Below, one piece after another: positions 45,458-56,563 of a DNA stretch of 64,000 bases. Source of the DNA: Galeopsis tetrahit (taxonomy: Eukaryota; Streptophyta; Magnoliopsida; Lamiales; Lamiaceae); assembly GCA_963675135.1 (NCBI GenBank), contig OY776130.1, forward strand, positions 67,738,867 through 67,802,866, in the 5' to 3' direction. The position numbers and the translations under genes were made by a program. Every line of letters begins with the position of its first letter. Position 1 is the stretch's first letter. The notes below the pieces were generated by a model. That model searched no databases, was not told the DNA's origin, and saw nothing but the letters and a program-made list of their open reading frames with translations.

Positions 45458-45600
45458 GTGCGAAGCGGCCGTCGTCGCCCTCCTCCGTGCGAAGCGGCCG
45501 TCGTCGCCCCTCCTCCGTGCTAAGCGGCCGTCGTCGCCCCTCCTCCGTGCGAAGCGGCCATCGTCGCCTCTCCTTAGTGCGAAGCGGCCGTCGTTCACAT
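45458..45600. repeat. 30-bp minisatellite in Mutator-like element 1
   Basis: gtgcgaagcggccgtcgtcg recurs at 45458, 45487, 45517, 45547 and 45577. Frames through it are kept open by the ten-codon unit. Confidence 0.9.
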
Positions 45601-45724
45601 CGCCGGCCAGTGGACGCGGCCTCTGAAGAAGACAAGTAGGTCAGTTTTTTGATTTCTTGATTTAGGGTTTTTTTAAAAAATTAGGAATTTTAGGAAAATT
45701 TTGGTATTTTAGAAGTTTGAGAAT

Positions 45725-46156
45725 TATTTTCGAACCTATTGAATTTGTTTTGGAAAATATTTCGAACAATCCGTGTTTGTTTTGGAAAAAAATTTGAACA
45801 TCTTGTTCGATCTTTTTTTTTCGAATAAATTTGAGTTGTTTTGGAATTTTTTTTCGAACATATTCAGTTTGTTTTGGAAAAAATTTCGAACATATTGGGT
45901 TTGTTTTGGAAAAAAATTCGAACATGTGTTTTGGAATTTTTTTCGAATATTTGGTGTTTGTTTTGGAATTTTTTTCGAACATTTGTTGTTTGTTTTGGAA
46001 TTTTTTTCGAACATTTGGTGTTTGTTTTGGAATTTTTTTCGAACATTTGATGTTTGTTTTGGAATTTTTTTCGAACATTTGATGTTTGTTCTGGAAAAAA
46101 TTTCGAACATCTTGTTATTTTGGAACATGTTTGTTCTGGAAAATTTTTCGAACATG
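45725..46156. repeat. Array of tttggaaaaaatttcgaacat units in element 1
   Basis: More than ten degenerate units of about 30-40 bp, each with a core near ttttggaatttttttcgaac. The same motif, inverted, fills 46635-46970 in element 2. Confidence 0.9.
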
Positions 46157-46418
46157 ATTATTTTTGTTGAAATTTTGAAGTTTTTTTTGTTAAGAATGGT
46201 GTTTGTTTTGGCGGTGGTGGAGATAATTATGTGAAATAGAATGGGTGGGTGTACTCATCTTCGTTTTTTTCATAGATTTTACCCTAGGGGTATATGTGAC
46301 AATTCACATGGGCTGGAAGATTAAAAAAATGCTTGGTGGGTGTACTCATAGGAAATCCGGGTGCATTTAGCCGCGCCCTAATTTTTAACTAACAACTCAG
46401 GTGTAACGTTAATTAGTA

Positions 46419-47512
46419 GGGCGCGGCTAAAGGCACCCAGATTTCCTATGAGTACACCCACGAAGATTTTTTTTGTCCCAAGGGTGGTGCGAAAAGACGT
46501 TTTTACCCCTCCTGTAATTTAAAAAAAAAAAGCTCCACCCATCTATTCAGATTCACAAGCGATTTCCACCACCAACACCAAAACATCAAAAATCCAAAAA
46601 ATTTAAAATTTCAACAACAAAAATAAAATCTTAACATGTTCGAAATTTTTACCAAAACAAAGTTGAGATGTTCGAAAATTTTACCAAAACAAACCCAATA
46701 TGTTCGAAAAAAATTTCAAAACAACTTAGATTTGTTCGAAAAAAAAAAATCTAACATCTTGTTCGAAATTTTTTCCAAAACAAACTCAAGTTGTTCGAAA
46801 AAAATTTCAAAACAAACGCAATATGTTCGAAAATTTTTCCAAAACAAACTCGATATGTTCGAAAAAAAAGATCGAACATCTTGTTCGAAAATTTTTCCAA
46901 AACAAACTCAAGTTGTTCGAAATTTTTTTCAAAACAAACGCAATATGTTCGAAAATAAATCACGAACATCTAAAAACCCTAAATTTCCTAAAATTCCTAA
47001 AAATTTCAAAAATTATACCTGAAACGGGCGGCGGTGGCGGAGGAGGGAGGAGGGGTGCGCGCGGCCGTCTTTGGGAGGAGGGAGACGGCGGTCGCGTCTC
47101 TGGGAGGAGGGCGACAGCGGCCGCGGCGGACGAGGGAGGAGAAGAGGGGATGGTGCGCGAGTTGGGTGGGGAGTGTGGGCGACGCTGTCGCCGCGTGGGG
47201 AGGGGAGGCGGAGCTGCTGGGGAAACGGGGACGGTGCTGGGGAAGAGGGGACGGCGACGAGAGGGTGGCGCTGCTGCCAGCGACGAGAGGACGGCGCTGG
47301 TGAAATTTTTGGAGGTTGTCGTCGCCGTGGGAGAGGGAAGGTGAGGAGGCGAAATAGGGTGGGTGTACCAAATAAGGTGAGGAGGCGAAATTAGGGTTTT
47401 AATGGAACAAGGGTATTTTTGAGTTTTTCAGGTGGGTGTCCTCATCCGTTTTGTGGGTGTCCTCATCGCGTGGGTGTACTCATAGGAAAGCCGGGTGCCT
47501 TTAGCCGCGCCC
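46419..47512 (-). mobile_element. Mutator-like element 2, inverted relative of element 1, 1,094 bp
   Basis: Same ends as element 1 and its own perfect 9-bp duplication taattagta at 46410-46418 and 47513-47521. It lies in the opposite orientation: its right end carries the acgcgatgaggacaccca extension that element 1 has on its left. The two elements are 22 bp apart between duplications. On the minus strand a GC-rich stretch (47400-47020) runs into tttcag followed by gtataattt, which looks like a splice donor before the AT-rich array. Confidence 0.92.
46635..46970. repeat. Array of ttcgaaatttttccaaaac units in element 2
   Basis: About nine degenerate copies, reverse complement of the array in element 1. 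Confidence 0.88.
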
Positions 47513-47773
47513 TAATTAGTAAAGTAATCTAATTATGGGCTTGACAGCTCTCTAGCTTAAACAGCCCATCAATATAACTTATTGGGCCTAAGCCCTTATG
47601 AGAATTATATTGCTTTTTCGGCCTCCATGGGAGACATTGAGTCTGTAAAATATCAAGTTTACTCATGCAACTTAGGCCTTGTTCAATTTTAGTTTGCATT
47701 TTTTTAATTTTAAAACTGATGGTATCAATTTAAGTCCTGTTTTAACTGTATCAATGTTAGTCTTGTCCTAACT

Positions 47774-48883
47774 GGGACGGGATCTCCTGTTACACAATGG
47801 TGTTACATCTTCTGTTACACCCTTTAGATGAATGACACTTGTCCTTATAATTAATTTAGATTAACTATGGTCCTTAATTCTCTCTCTTAAATATATCCAA
47901 ATTTTAGCAAATATTTAAAGAAACTAAATCGGGACAATATTTTTCAACACAAATTATAGAAAAATAACTTTATATTAAAATTGTTTAAATAATTTATATA
48001 AAAAAATCTTAAACAATTTAAAAAAGAAATTGCAATCAGTTTGCTTAAATATAATAAACACATTTAAATAATTTAATATTTTTGGCATTTTGTTTAAATA
48101 TAAAAATATTTAAAAAATATACTTTAACAATTAAATAAAAATGGTCAAATTACAGAAAAAAAATTAAAATATGAAAATTACAAAAAAAGTAAGTATTTAT
48201 TTTATTGAAGTATTATGAAACAACAAAACTTGAGAATTATTATGATAAATTAATATAAAATTTAAGATAAAAATGTTGAGTAATATAGTTAAATATAAAA
48301 CTGAATATAAAGCATTTAAAAAAACAAATACAAAGGTTTCAAAAAAAAAAAAAAATAGGTTTGATCGTAAATTTATTTATAATTATATTCCATTTAATTA
48401 GTTAGTTTTGTATAAATTATATTTACTCTAACACTTTTTTTATAAAATTTTATATTGAATTCTGTATTTAATTATATTTCAAATGTTAAAAATTATTAAA
48501 TAATATTTTTTTAGTTACGTTTATATTGAGTTTTGCATTTAATTATATTTAAACAAAATGCCAAAAATTATTAAATTATTTAAAAGTATTTAGTTATATT
48601 TGAACAAACCGTTTGTAATATCTTTTGAAAAGTGTTTTTTCTATATAAAATTATTTAAACAAATTGAGTATAATTTTTTTTTTTATAATATGTGTTAAAA
48701 AAATATTCCTTGGTTGATTTTTTTTTAAAAATATTTGATAAGGTTTATGTAGATTTGAAGGAGAGAATTAAGGAATTTTATTTGACCATAGTTAATCTAA
48801 ATTAATTACTAAGCCAAGTGTCATTCATCTAAAGGGTGTAACAGAAGATGTAACACCATTGTGTAACAGGAGATCTCGTCCCC
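47774..48883. mobile_element. Fold-back element, 1.1 kb with long inverted arms
   Basis: The ends gggacgggatctcctgttac (47774) and gtaacaggagatctcgtccc (ending 48883) are inverted, and the terminal 115 bp match closely. Pairing continues inward: tttggcattttgtttaaata (about 48080) faces tatttaaacaaaatgccaaa (about 48548). Most of the element can therefore fold on itself. No coding. I see no clear target duplication. Confidence 0.82.
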
Positions 48884-48911
48884 AAATGGAGTACATTCTA
48901 AATACTTAGAT

Positions 48912-49020
48912 TTTTTTTTTTTGAATTACATTAAATACGCATCCCTTTTCCTCCCATGACTCGAACGGATCTAAAACCTAGGTGGTGCTCTAACCACTTG
49001 AGCTATCCAACTTCGTCTAC
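48912..49020 (-). mobile_element. tRNA-derived SINE, about 109 bp
   Basis: Minus strand contains tagctcaagtggttagagc (polymerase III A box) and gttcgagtc (B box), and ends in a poly-A of twelve. A perfect duplication atacttagat lies at 48902-48911 and 49021-49030. The tail after the B box is short. Confidence 0.85.
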
Positions 49021-49030
49021 ATACTTAGAT

Positions 49031-50213
49031 TTGTGTCCACACACTTTTTAATTAAAATTGAGAAAGATTTCAAATCCTCACTAAAATCATGTCATTTGAA
49101 ATCCATGTATTTTTAACTCCTTTCATTTGAAATACCTACTCAAATCAAATCACTCTATCCAAACGCAACCTAAGACAAATCAACGACGTACATGCAAAAA
49201 ATCAATATATGGATTAACTATTCCAAAAAAAAAAAAAAAAGTCAATAAATTAGAAAAGAAAAGAATACATTCAAGCATCCAACATGCCACACAATTGTCA
49301 CTATTCATTCATAGGTGAAAAACAATACTACAAAAGAACGAACAACTTATGAAAGGAAATAACTAATGGCAGCAGTACTCTTTGCCTTAATTCTTTTGTA
49401 ACAACAATAAATAAATACAGATAGCCACAAACACCATGTCCCAAATTACTTACTGAATACTAAAATAACATAAATCTGTGGTATTGTTTGATCCTCCACG
49501 CTTCCGAACAAGTCCAATTCCTCAGGAACAAACACAACTGCTAATGGGGGAGAAAAAAATATCAGTAAAGGAATAAGAAGCTCTGTCATGTCATACTTTG
49601 AGCTATATATATGGAGAAAATAAAAGATATTTCCAGTAATGATTGCACCATATTACAGGCATTTAACTTAAAATAATTTATAATTAATGAATGCGGAAGT
49701 TTATTATACATTTGAAACACCAGACACAAAATCAACATCATGCAAAAATCTCCAACTATAAATTAACAAGTGAATACTAATATAACATTAACATATGGTA
49801 TTATCCAATCCAGCTTGCTTCATTCTTTGGTTAAGGAATATGCTCTGACATGCTTTAACATTAATTCTTTACGGCTCAACAATTTGCATTCATAATCAAG
49901 GAATATTCAGTCATATCAAGTACAAAATTACAGTCCCCGGTCAAATAAATACAGTATATGCTAGCAAATGGATATAGGTAAAAAAGAAACACATCAATCA
50001 ATTATACCTAATGAGTTTGTGACAATGTGAGAACTTATATGGACGAACAATACATAAATAACACACAGGTTTTGTTGATTCTACACAAATTTTAATTACT
50101 ACAAAAAAAGCTTTCAAAAGTATAACGAGACAGTCTCATACATTTAGACAAATGTGGGTAATTAACAAGTGAGAGATAGAGAATATGGCTAACCTTCTTA
50201 TGGCAGTTTCCCA
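49031..50213 (-). other. 3' flank of the NBS-LRR pseudogene
   Basis: AT-rich, no gene seen. 49269-49522 is repeated at 55272-55559, which ties this stretch to a duplicated NBS-LRR block. Confidence 0.6.
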
Positions 50214-53114
50214 TCACTCATAAAATGAAGAATCAACGTAAACACTCCAATTATAAGGTTGCATTTGGTTTGCACAAGTCACAACTGACGGGTTGCAATC
50301 CACTAGCCGGATCTCTCCTGGAGGAGAATATCTACCTGGTAGGTAAGGGATCTCTTGTAATTTGTAGCAGTGTTTAATGGTTATTTTCTCAAGGCCTGAC
50401 GGTAGTTCGCCTGTCCACTTCACAAGGTCAGTGTCTTCAATTGAAAGATATTTAAGCCCCAAAAACTCCCCTTGTTTTACTTGCCACTCTTCCCCTTGAA
50501 AGGCATAGCATTTCAGTTTCAGCACTTCAAGATTCGTTAATTCAGCAATGCTCTTCATGTCTTCCCAGGGATATCCAAAGCCACTCAGAGTTAACTTTTT
50601 AAGATTGTTTGGGAAGGAAAATAAAGGAGCTGGAGCAACAGATGCAAACATGATTTCAGGATTTGCGATGACAAATTGGACTGACTTTAGTTTTTTGAGA
50701 TGGGATGTATCATCACAGAAGCTCACGGGCTCAGCAGAACCAGGCATCAACTCAATTTGAACTCTTAACTTCTCGAGATTTGGGATACTTTTTAGAACAC
50801 TCTTAGTACAAGTGTGAGCACCCACATCTAAAAGTTCCAACAGATTTGTTAAGACAGTGCCAGGAGGGGGATCAGGCAAGTTTCTACCCATGATTTGAAG
50901 ATGCTCCAACTCCTGCAAGTCCCATATCTCCACCGGAAGATATGACTCAGATACAGAGGACCTGATGCTCTCATGTGGATGGACTAACAAAAATCGAAGG
51001 CTCCAAAGTTTGGATATAGAAGATGGGAGGTTTTCATTGCAAGTGAGAGAAAGGTACCTTAACTGTAGTAGCCTCAGTACCTCTTGTGGGAACTCGTAGA
51101 AGCGGATGGTAAGAGCATATAGTAACTTGAGGAATCTTAAGCCAAAACATATAGGTACTTGATATTGATGATAGGGGCCTGTACACAGGAGTGAACGTAG
51201 ACCCGACATGGATGCAATCGAGTCACGTACATCTTTGATAACGAGAATGGTGTTCTTATAGATGGAAAGACGGCGTGCAGTTTGTATACCTTCTGCCATA
51301 GCATCTTTATAACTATTTAAGACAAGGAGAAACTTTTCATTCCAAGCTTGTCTTTTGCTCAGATACCAGAACACGGAATGAAGAGTACAAGCTTTAAGTG
51401 TTTTATAAGAAAGGCAGCTCCACTGGGTTCCCAAAGCAACATTATCAAACACAAGTCCGTTTAATATGTGACTAATATACGATTGTAAACTATTATCCCT
51501 AAAACCAAGAAATCCGTCAGCACTCCACAAGCCGATGAGCTTGGAAACGCGGACTACATCATTTTGAGGGAAAGCTCCTAAATAGAGAAAGCATGCTTTT
51601 AAATGTAAACGTAAGTTGGAGTAGCTTGGACGTACTACCTCTAATATTTGCTCATATGCTTCCACGAATGTGGAATTTGTTTTGTTTGCTGCTACGTGCT
51701 TCCAGTGGTGTGGCGTGATCTCAGCTTTGGATAGGAGGTCTGCAACGGTGAGGATCAAAAGAGGAAGGCCTTCACAATTCTCAGCAATCTTCTTTCCAGC
51801 TTCCACAAGCTCATGGGGGCACCTCTCCTTTTCACCAAATATCTTCCCTCGGAGAAGATCCCAACTTTCTTCTTTATTCAGGAACGGCACTTGGTAAGTT
51901 GTACTGTTAAAAAATGTGATTTCATTTATCCTAGTTGTCACCAAGACACGACTATCTCCACAAAATGGAAATAATTTTTTAAAAAAATGAGTTTCCCAAA
52001 GTTGTCGTTTCTATGCATCATCCAACACAATGAGGCATTTCTTAACCTCGAGAGTCTTGCGCACATAGTCAGCTGCAGCTATATCCTCCTCCTCCTCCTC
52101 CTCCTGTCCAGCTGGCATTTCCCCATGGGGCATTTGAGCTAGAATAGCTTGCATAATTTGGTTGGGGTCATATTTTTGGCCCAACCTCACAAAGATGCGA
52201 CATTCGAACTTGGCACAAATTAATGGATCATGTAAGATTTTGATAGCAAGAGCAGTCTTACCTATACCTGCCATACCAACAATACCGCCCAATTGATCTT
52301 GTAACTCATCTTCACTAAGAAGGTCATTTCTTATTTGGAAAAACAGATGAGTTGATCCAACCATGTTTGATACGTTCATAGCATATCCAGTTGTTGATGA
52401 AACAGAAACAGAAACAGCAGCAGAAGATTGTTTCTCCTTCTCCTCCTCCTCCTCCTCCTCCTCCACAGAGATTGAAGCTGCAACAACTTTATTTAACCAC
52501 CAAATTATAAGGTCCACTTGGATTATTTCAAACAAGTCCCATGAGGTGCATCTAGTGAATAGAGGAGCAAAATCATCACCATCATAATCATCATCTCCTA
52601 TGACTTGAGGCAAGAGGTTGTCTATATCCTGAATGTAGTCCTCTTTCACCCCCAAGAATACTGAAGCAGCTTTTGTTGCAAACCAACTCATAAACTCACT
52701 TCTGGTTGCACTTGACCCTGCAGATTCTTCTTCTTCTTCTTCTTCATACCAGGGGTTGAGCAGCTTGTCCATTTCCATAATCATTTGTACAAAGGCATCA
52801 ATATCTTGTTCCACTCCCTCCAGGTTTAGTGAAGTAGCAGCTGGAGATTCTGATTCAGATTGTGAAAGAAACTGATCTGAAACGTGGGAATCCAGCGCAT
52901 CCTCCAATTTAAGTGCTGCCTCAATTATCCGTGCTTCAAAACTTTTGAGCCTCCAATCCATGGTCAAACTTTCCAAAAGTATGAGGGCCTCCTCCACACC
53001 GTAGTCTGCAAATATTAGAAACTCTCGACTGCGTGAATCCATTGAAATCCGATGAGTTGAATTTAGAAGGTGGTAAATTGTGAGGCTAAGGGGATTCACG
53101 CCAACATAACCCAT
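50214..53114 (-). pseudogene. CC-NBS-LRR resistance gene with one stop in kinase-2
   Basis: An intracellular pathogen-receptor gene of the R1-like late-blight type, single exon, 967 codons. The chosen start is ATG at 53114 (MGYVGVNPLSL); the open frame upstream is only a GA microsatellite. Residues about 1-120 are an Rx-like coiled-coil region. P-loop GMAGIGKT is at 280-287 and kinase-2 LIVLDDA at 361-367. Codon 368 is TAG (52011-52013) where the family has Trp. The same frame continues with SRVLVTTR (RNBS-B), CEGLPLLI (GLPL), CFLYLGAFP (RNBS-D) and TLHSVFW in place of MHD, then LRRs to 50214. Three glutamate runs (123-129, 218-225, 338-343) come from GAG repeats. A truncated CC-P-loop protein could be made. 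Otherwise it looks intact, so the stop may be recent. Confidence 0.9.
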
Positions 53115-53885
53115 ACTTCTTTCCTCATCTTTCTCTCTCCCCCGCCTCAAATGTCTACTTGTTATTCTCTCCCTCTCTTTCTCTCTCTCTCTGTCTCTCA
53201 TTTTTTTTCTTTCTTGATCAAATTATGACAACAAACAACACCATCTCATCATATCAAAAAAATATCGCTCTAAAATCAGTTGACCTTTTTTTTATTTTAT
53301 TTCTAATTAAGTTTGGGAAATCAATCTCCCATCACATGATTCAATATTTATATATTTAATTAATTCGACCTGGCTGCAGGTTCATTAATTGATTTCAGAG
53401 GTCTTAATTAGCTAGCTAGCTGTACAAATTTAATTTAATTTTATAGTACTAACAAATTTGACGTTTTCTAAGCTTCCATGGGAAATCAATTAAATGTTGG
53501 TATGAATATTGGTGGTTTCTATGTGGTGGAACTCAAATTAGTTGACCTAAAAATGTATGTGTTACCTGTAATGACAGTAGTTAACATTTAATTAATATAA
53601 GTTTCATGTGTTTACCTTTTGATTAACATCTATCTATATATTTAATTAATTCGAGGCTGTAGGTTCATTGATTTCAAGGTCTTAATTAGCTGCACTGCAG
53701 GCTATATATATATATAAACACATGCAACTTGTTGTTTCAATATTACTACTTTCTCACAACAATTAATTTGGTATCTTCAAATTCAATGGTGGGAGATATG
53801 ACTAGATCATTGACTTTTAAGTTAATTTTAAAAATAATAAATTAAACAATTTGGTATCTTCAAATTCAATGGTGGGAGATATGTA
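53115..53885 (-). other. 5' flank and likely promoter of the NBS-LRR pseudogene
   Basis: A CT-rich microsatellite at 53163-53202 lies just upstream of the start (GA-rich on the gene strand). Parts of 53125-53870 recur at 55570-55985. ggtatcttcaaattcaatgg occurs twice (53770 and 53852). No TATA box can be chosen with certainty. Confidence 0.5.
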
Positions 53886-54606
53886 TATTTGTGGTGGATC
53901 ACGGTATAAGTCGAGTAGGGTTGATGCACATGATCGATTGAAAAAGAAACGCCCGGTTAAGGAGATGTTCTACTTCCCGATAATTTCTCATTTGCAAAGA
54001 TTGTACATGTCTAAGGCCACTGCGAAAGATATGACATGGCATGCCTCATCACTTCTGATGACTCTGGTGTTATGCGTCACCCTGCAGACTCGTTGGCTTG
54101 GAAACATTTGGACCGTTTGTATCCTGATTTTGCATCTAAAATTAGTAATGTTAGGTTGGGCTTGAGCACAGACGGTTTTCAACCATTTGGAATGACTTGG
54201 AAACAATATTCGTCTGGCCAGTTATACTTACTTCGTACAATCTACCCCGTGGTTGTGCATGAATGATCAATTCATGTTCCTTTCGATTCTTGTGTTCGGG
54301 CCTAAAAGTCTGAAGGACAAGCTTGATGTGTTTTTTCAACCACTGATAGCAGATTTGAGATTTTTATGGGAAAATGGGGTGCAAACTTACGATGTTGCTA
54401 GAAAGCAAAACTTTTTTATTCGAGCTGCACTTATCTGGACCATTAGTGACTTCCCAGCATACTCAATGTTGTCTGGTTGGAGTACGGTCGGAAGGCTTGC
54501 TTGTCCATATTGTGGAGAGTACACCGATGCATTCTCTTTGAGGCTCAGTCGAAAGCAATCGTGGTTCGACAACCACCAAAAGTTCTTATCACCGAATCAC
54601 ACGTGA
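53886..54606 (+). pseudogene. CACTA transposase fragment, C-terminal half
   Basis: Matches the TNP2-type transposase core of En/Spm (CACTA) elements. Pieces run through three frames: CGGSRYKSSRVDA and FYFPIISHLQRLYMS, then MRHPADSLAWK and RLGLSTDGFQPFG, then FGPKSLKDKLDVF, WTISDFPAYSMLSGWST and ACPYCGE. At least two frameshifts. The enzyme would cut element ends; this copy cannot. Both neighbours belong to a duplicated NBS-LRR block. Confidence 0.88.
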
Positions 54607-54733
54607 CGAATGAATAAAACTGCATTCATGGCCGGAGTAGTAGTCATAGATAATTCGAATTCAATTTGGGAAGGAAATTGATTTATTAGTGGATTAAATT
54701 GATTTATTGAAGTTGTCACTAGTAATTCGAATT

Positions 54734-55268
54734 GGATTTAGGAAGGGAAAATTAGGTGTCCTTGTTGGAAAGGTAGATGTCGAAATCAAACCTATAGAGA
54801 TCCTAATAAAGTGAAATCTCATTTATATCAAAATGGTTTTACACTGAATTATTATAATTGGATTTATCACGGTGAAAAGAGTTGGGGTCCACGTTCATTT
54901 CAAAACACTAATGAATTTGCGTCAACTTCAAACGAAGTTGACCCAGCGGGACCTAATTCGTACCACACTATGGTAGAAGACTTAATGGGTGACCCAAACA
55001 TTGATTTTGAAATAAACGTGGAAGAGGAGGCACATAATGAAGAATCCCCTAACGAGAATGTGGCACAGTTTTATGGCATGCTTCGTGCAGCGGACCAAGA
55101 CTTGTATCCTGGTTGCGAATCTCATTCGCAGTTGTCATTCAATTCCAGATTGTTAAATATTAAAACGAAAAAAAAATCGATTGAAAGGGGATACAATTAG
55201 ATCGTTGAGTTGATTCGTGAGATTTGTTCTCGCGAAAATAAAATTCCCAAAAAATTTAACGACACCAA
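54734..55268 (+). pseudogene. CACTA transposase fragment, N-terminal half
   Basis: Carries the transposase-associated N-terminal domain (RCPCWKGRCRN, YRDPNKVKSHLYQNGF, YYNWIYHGE). The region that normally follows it, MLRAADQDLYPGCESHSQLSF, is given here in part. A stop at 55198 is followed in the same frame by IVELIREICSRENKIP. In an intact protein this half precedes the one at 53886, so the order is swapped. Sequence changes to the NBS-LRR flank copy at 55272. Confidence 0.85.
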
Positions 55269-55271
55269 ACA

Positions 55272-55985
55272 ATTCAAGCATCCAACATGCCACTCAATTG
55301 TCATTATTCATAGGTGAAAAACAATACTACAAAACAACTTAAATATAGAATGAACAACTTATGAAAAGAAATAAGAAAAGAAATAACTAATGGCAGCAGT
55401 ACTCTTTGCCTTAATTCTTTAGTAACAACAATAAATAAATACAAAACAAATTCACCATTATTCATGTCCCAAATTACTTACTGAATACTAAAATAACATA
55501 AATCTGTGGTATTGTTTGATCCGCCTTGCTTTATATGCTTCCTAACAAGTCCAATTCCTACTTTGAACTTCATCTTTCTCTATCCTCTGCCTGAAATGTC
55601 TACTTGTTATTCTCTCCCTCTCCCTGTCTATCATTTTTTATCTTGATGAAATTATGACAACAAACTAAGCATCTACATAATCACATCAAGATAATAGTCC
55701 TCTAAAATCAGTTGACCTTTTTTTATTTTATTTTTAAGTTTGGGAAATCAATCGCCCATCCCATGGATCAATATTTATATATTTAATTAATTCGAGCTGG
55801 CTGCAGGTTCATTAATTGATTTCAAAGGTCTTAATTAGCTGTGCAGTGCAGGCTATATATATATATAAACACATGCAACTTGTTGTTTCAATATTACTAC
55901 TTTCTCACAACAATTAATTTGGTATCTTCAAATTCAATGGTGGGAGATATGACTCATTGACTTTTAAGTTTTTTAAAAATAATTA
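55272..55985 (-). pseudogene. Remnant of a second NBS-LRR copy: both flanks, no gene
   Basis: 55272-55559 matches 49269-49522 (3' flank) and 55570-55985 matches parts of 53125-53870 (5' flank), in the same order and orientation. The 3.6 kb between them in the first copy, the whole gene, is absent. The join is at about 55559, after caagtccaattcct. Confidence 0.85.
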
Positions 55986-56246
55986 AAGCAGATTATATAT
56001 ATCACAAGATATGATTGGGGTGGGGTGCATCCGGCTTAGCTGTGTCTGCAAACAATATTATACACTCAAAATCACTTTCCTTTTTTTTTTTAAAATGAAT
56101 CAAATTGAGTTTGAAAACACAGTGACGGAGCCAGAAATTAGTCGAAGGGGGGCCAATTACGAATAAAAAATTTCATATTTTTTGACACTATTAGTCTTAA
56201 TTTTTTGCTTTAAAAAAATATTATTTTAGCTGTTTTTACCGGTAAA

Positions 56247-56480
56247 GTCTAGTATGCACTCGAGTGCATGTTGTGCACCCTAGTTCATGTGCATTTTTCA
56301 GTTTTACTGACTTACACTTTTTGGTAAATGATGTTGCACTTTTCAATTATTACTAAAAATATTATTATACAGTTTAATAATTGAAAAGTGCAACACCATT
56401 TACCAAAAAGTGTAAGTCAGTAAACTGAAAAGTGCAACATGGACTAGGGTGCACAACATGCACTCGAGTCCATAGCAGAC
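56247..56480. mobile_element. Fold-back MITE, 234 bp
   Basis: The two arms of about 110 bp are near-perfect inverted copies, for example gactcgagtgcatgttgtgc, cttacactttttggtaaatg and gttgcacttttcaattatta, meeting near 56365. No coding; target duplication not clear. Confidence 0.85.
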
Positions 56481-56563
56481 CAACCCATTTTTACCATATT
56501 TTCCCCTAAATTACTCCTATTCAAATCCCTATAATTTTTCTTCTAATACTTTTTTTCAACTAT

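Larger units (their letters stand above)
45073..46378 (+). mobile_element. Mutator-like element 1, non-autonomous, 1,306 bp
   Basis: Ends gggcgcggctaaaggcaccc and its inverted copy. A perfect 9-bp target duplication taattttta lies at 45064-45072 and 46379-46387, the Mutator hallmark. The ends continue similar for about 45 bp (tatgagtacaccca). No transposase. It holds a GC-rich, exon-like stretch (45240-45635), then an AT-rich repeat array. Whether the GC-rich part is a captured gene piece cannot be told here. Confidence 0.92.

Noticed and set aside
45662..46155. Open frames reading repeated KNSKTN or FFSNI peptides
   Set aside because: They are translations of the degenerate ttcgaac array in several frames on both strands. 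A repeat, not a gene.
48940..49015. A functional tRNA gene
   Set aside because: A and B boxes are present, but the acceptor stem does not close, and poly-A plus target duplication mark a SINE.
50548..50760. Small plus-strand frames within the NBS-LRR locus
   Set aside because: Antisense shadows of the LRR coding sequence.
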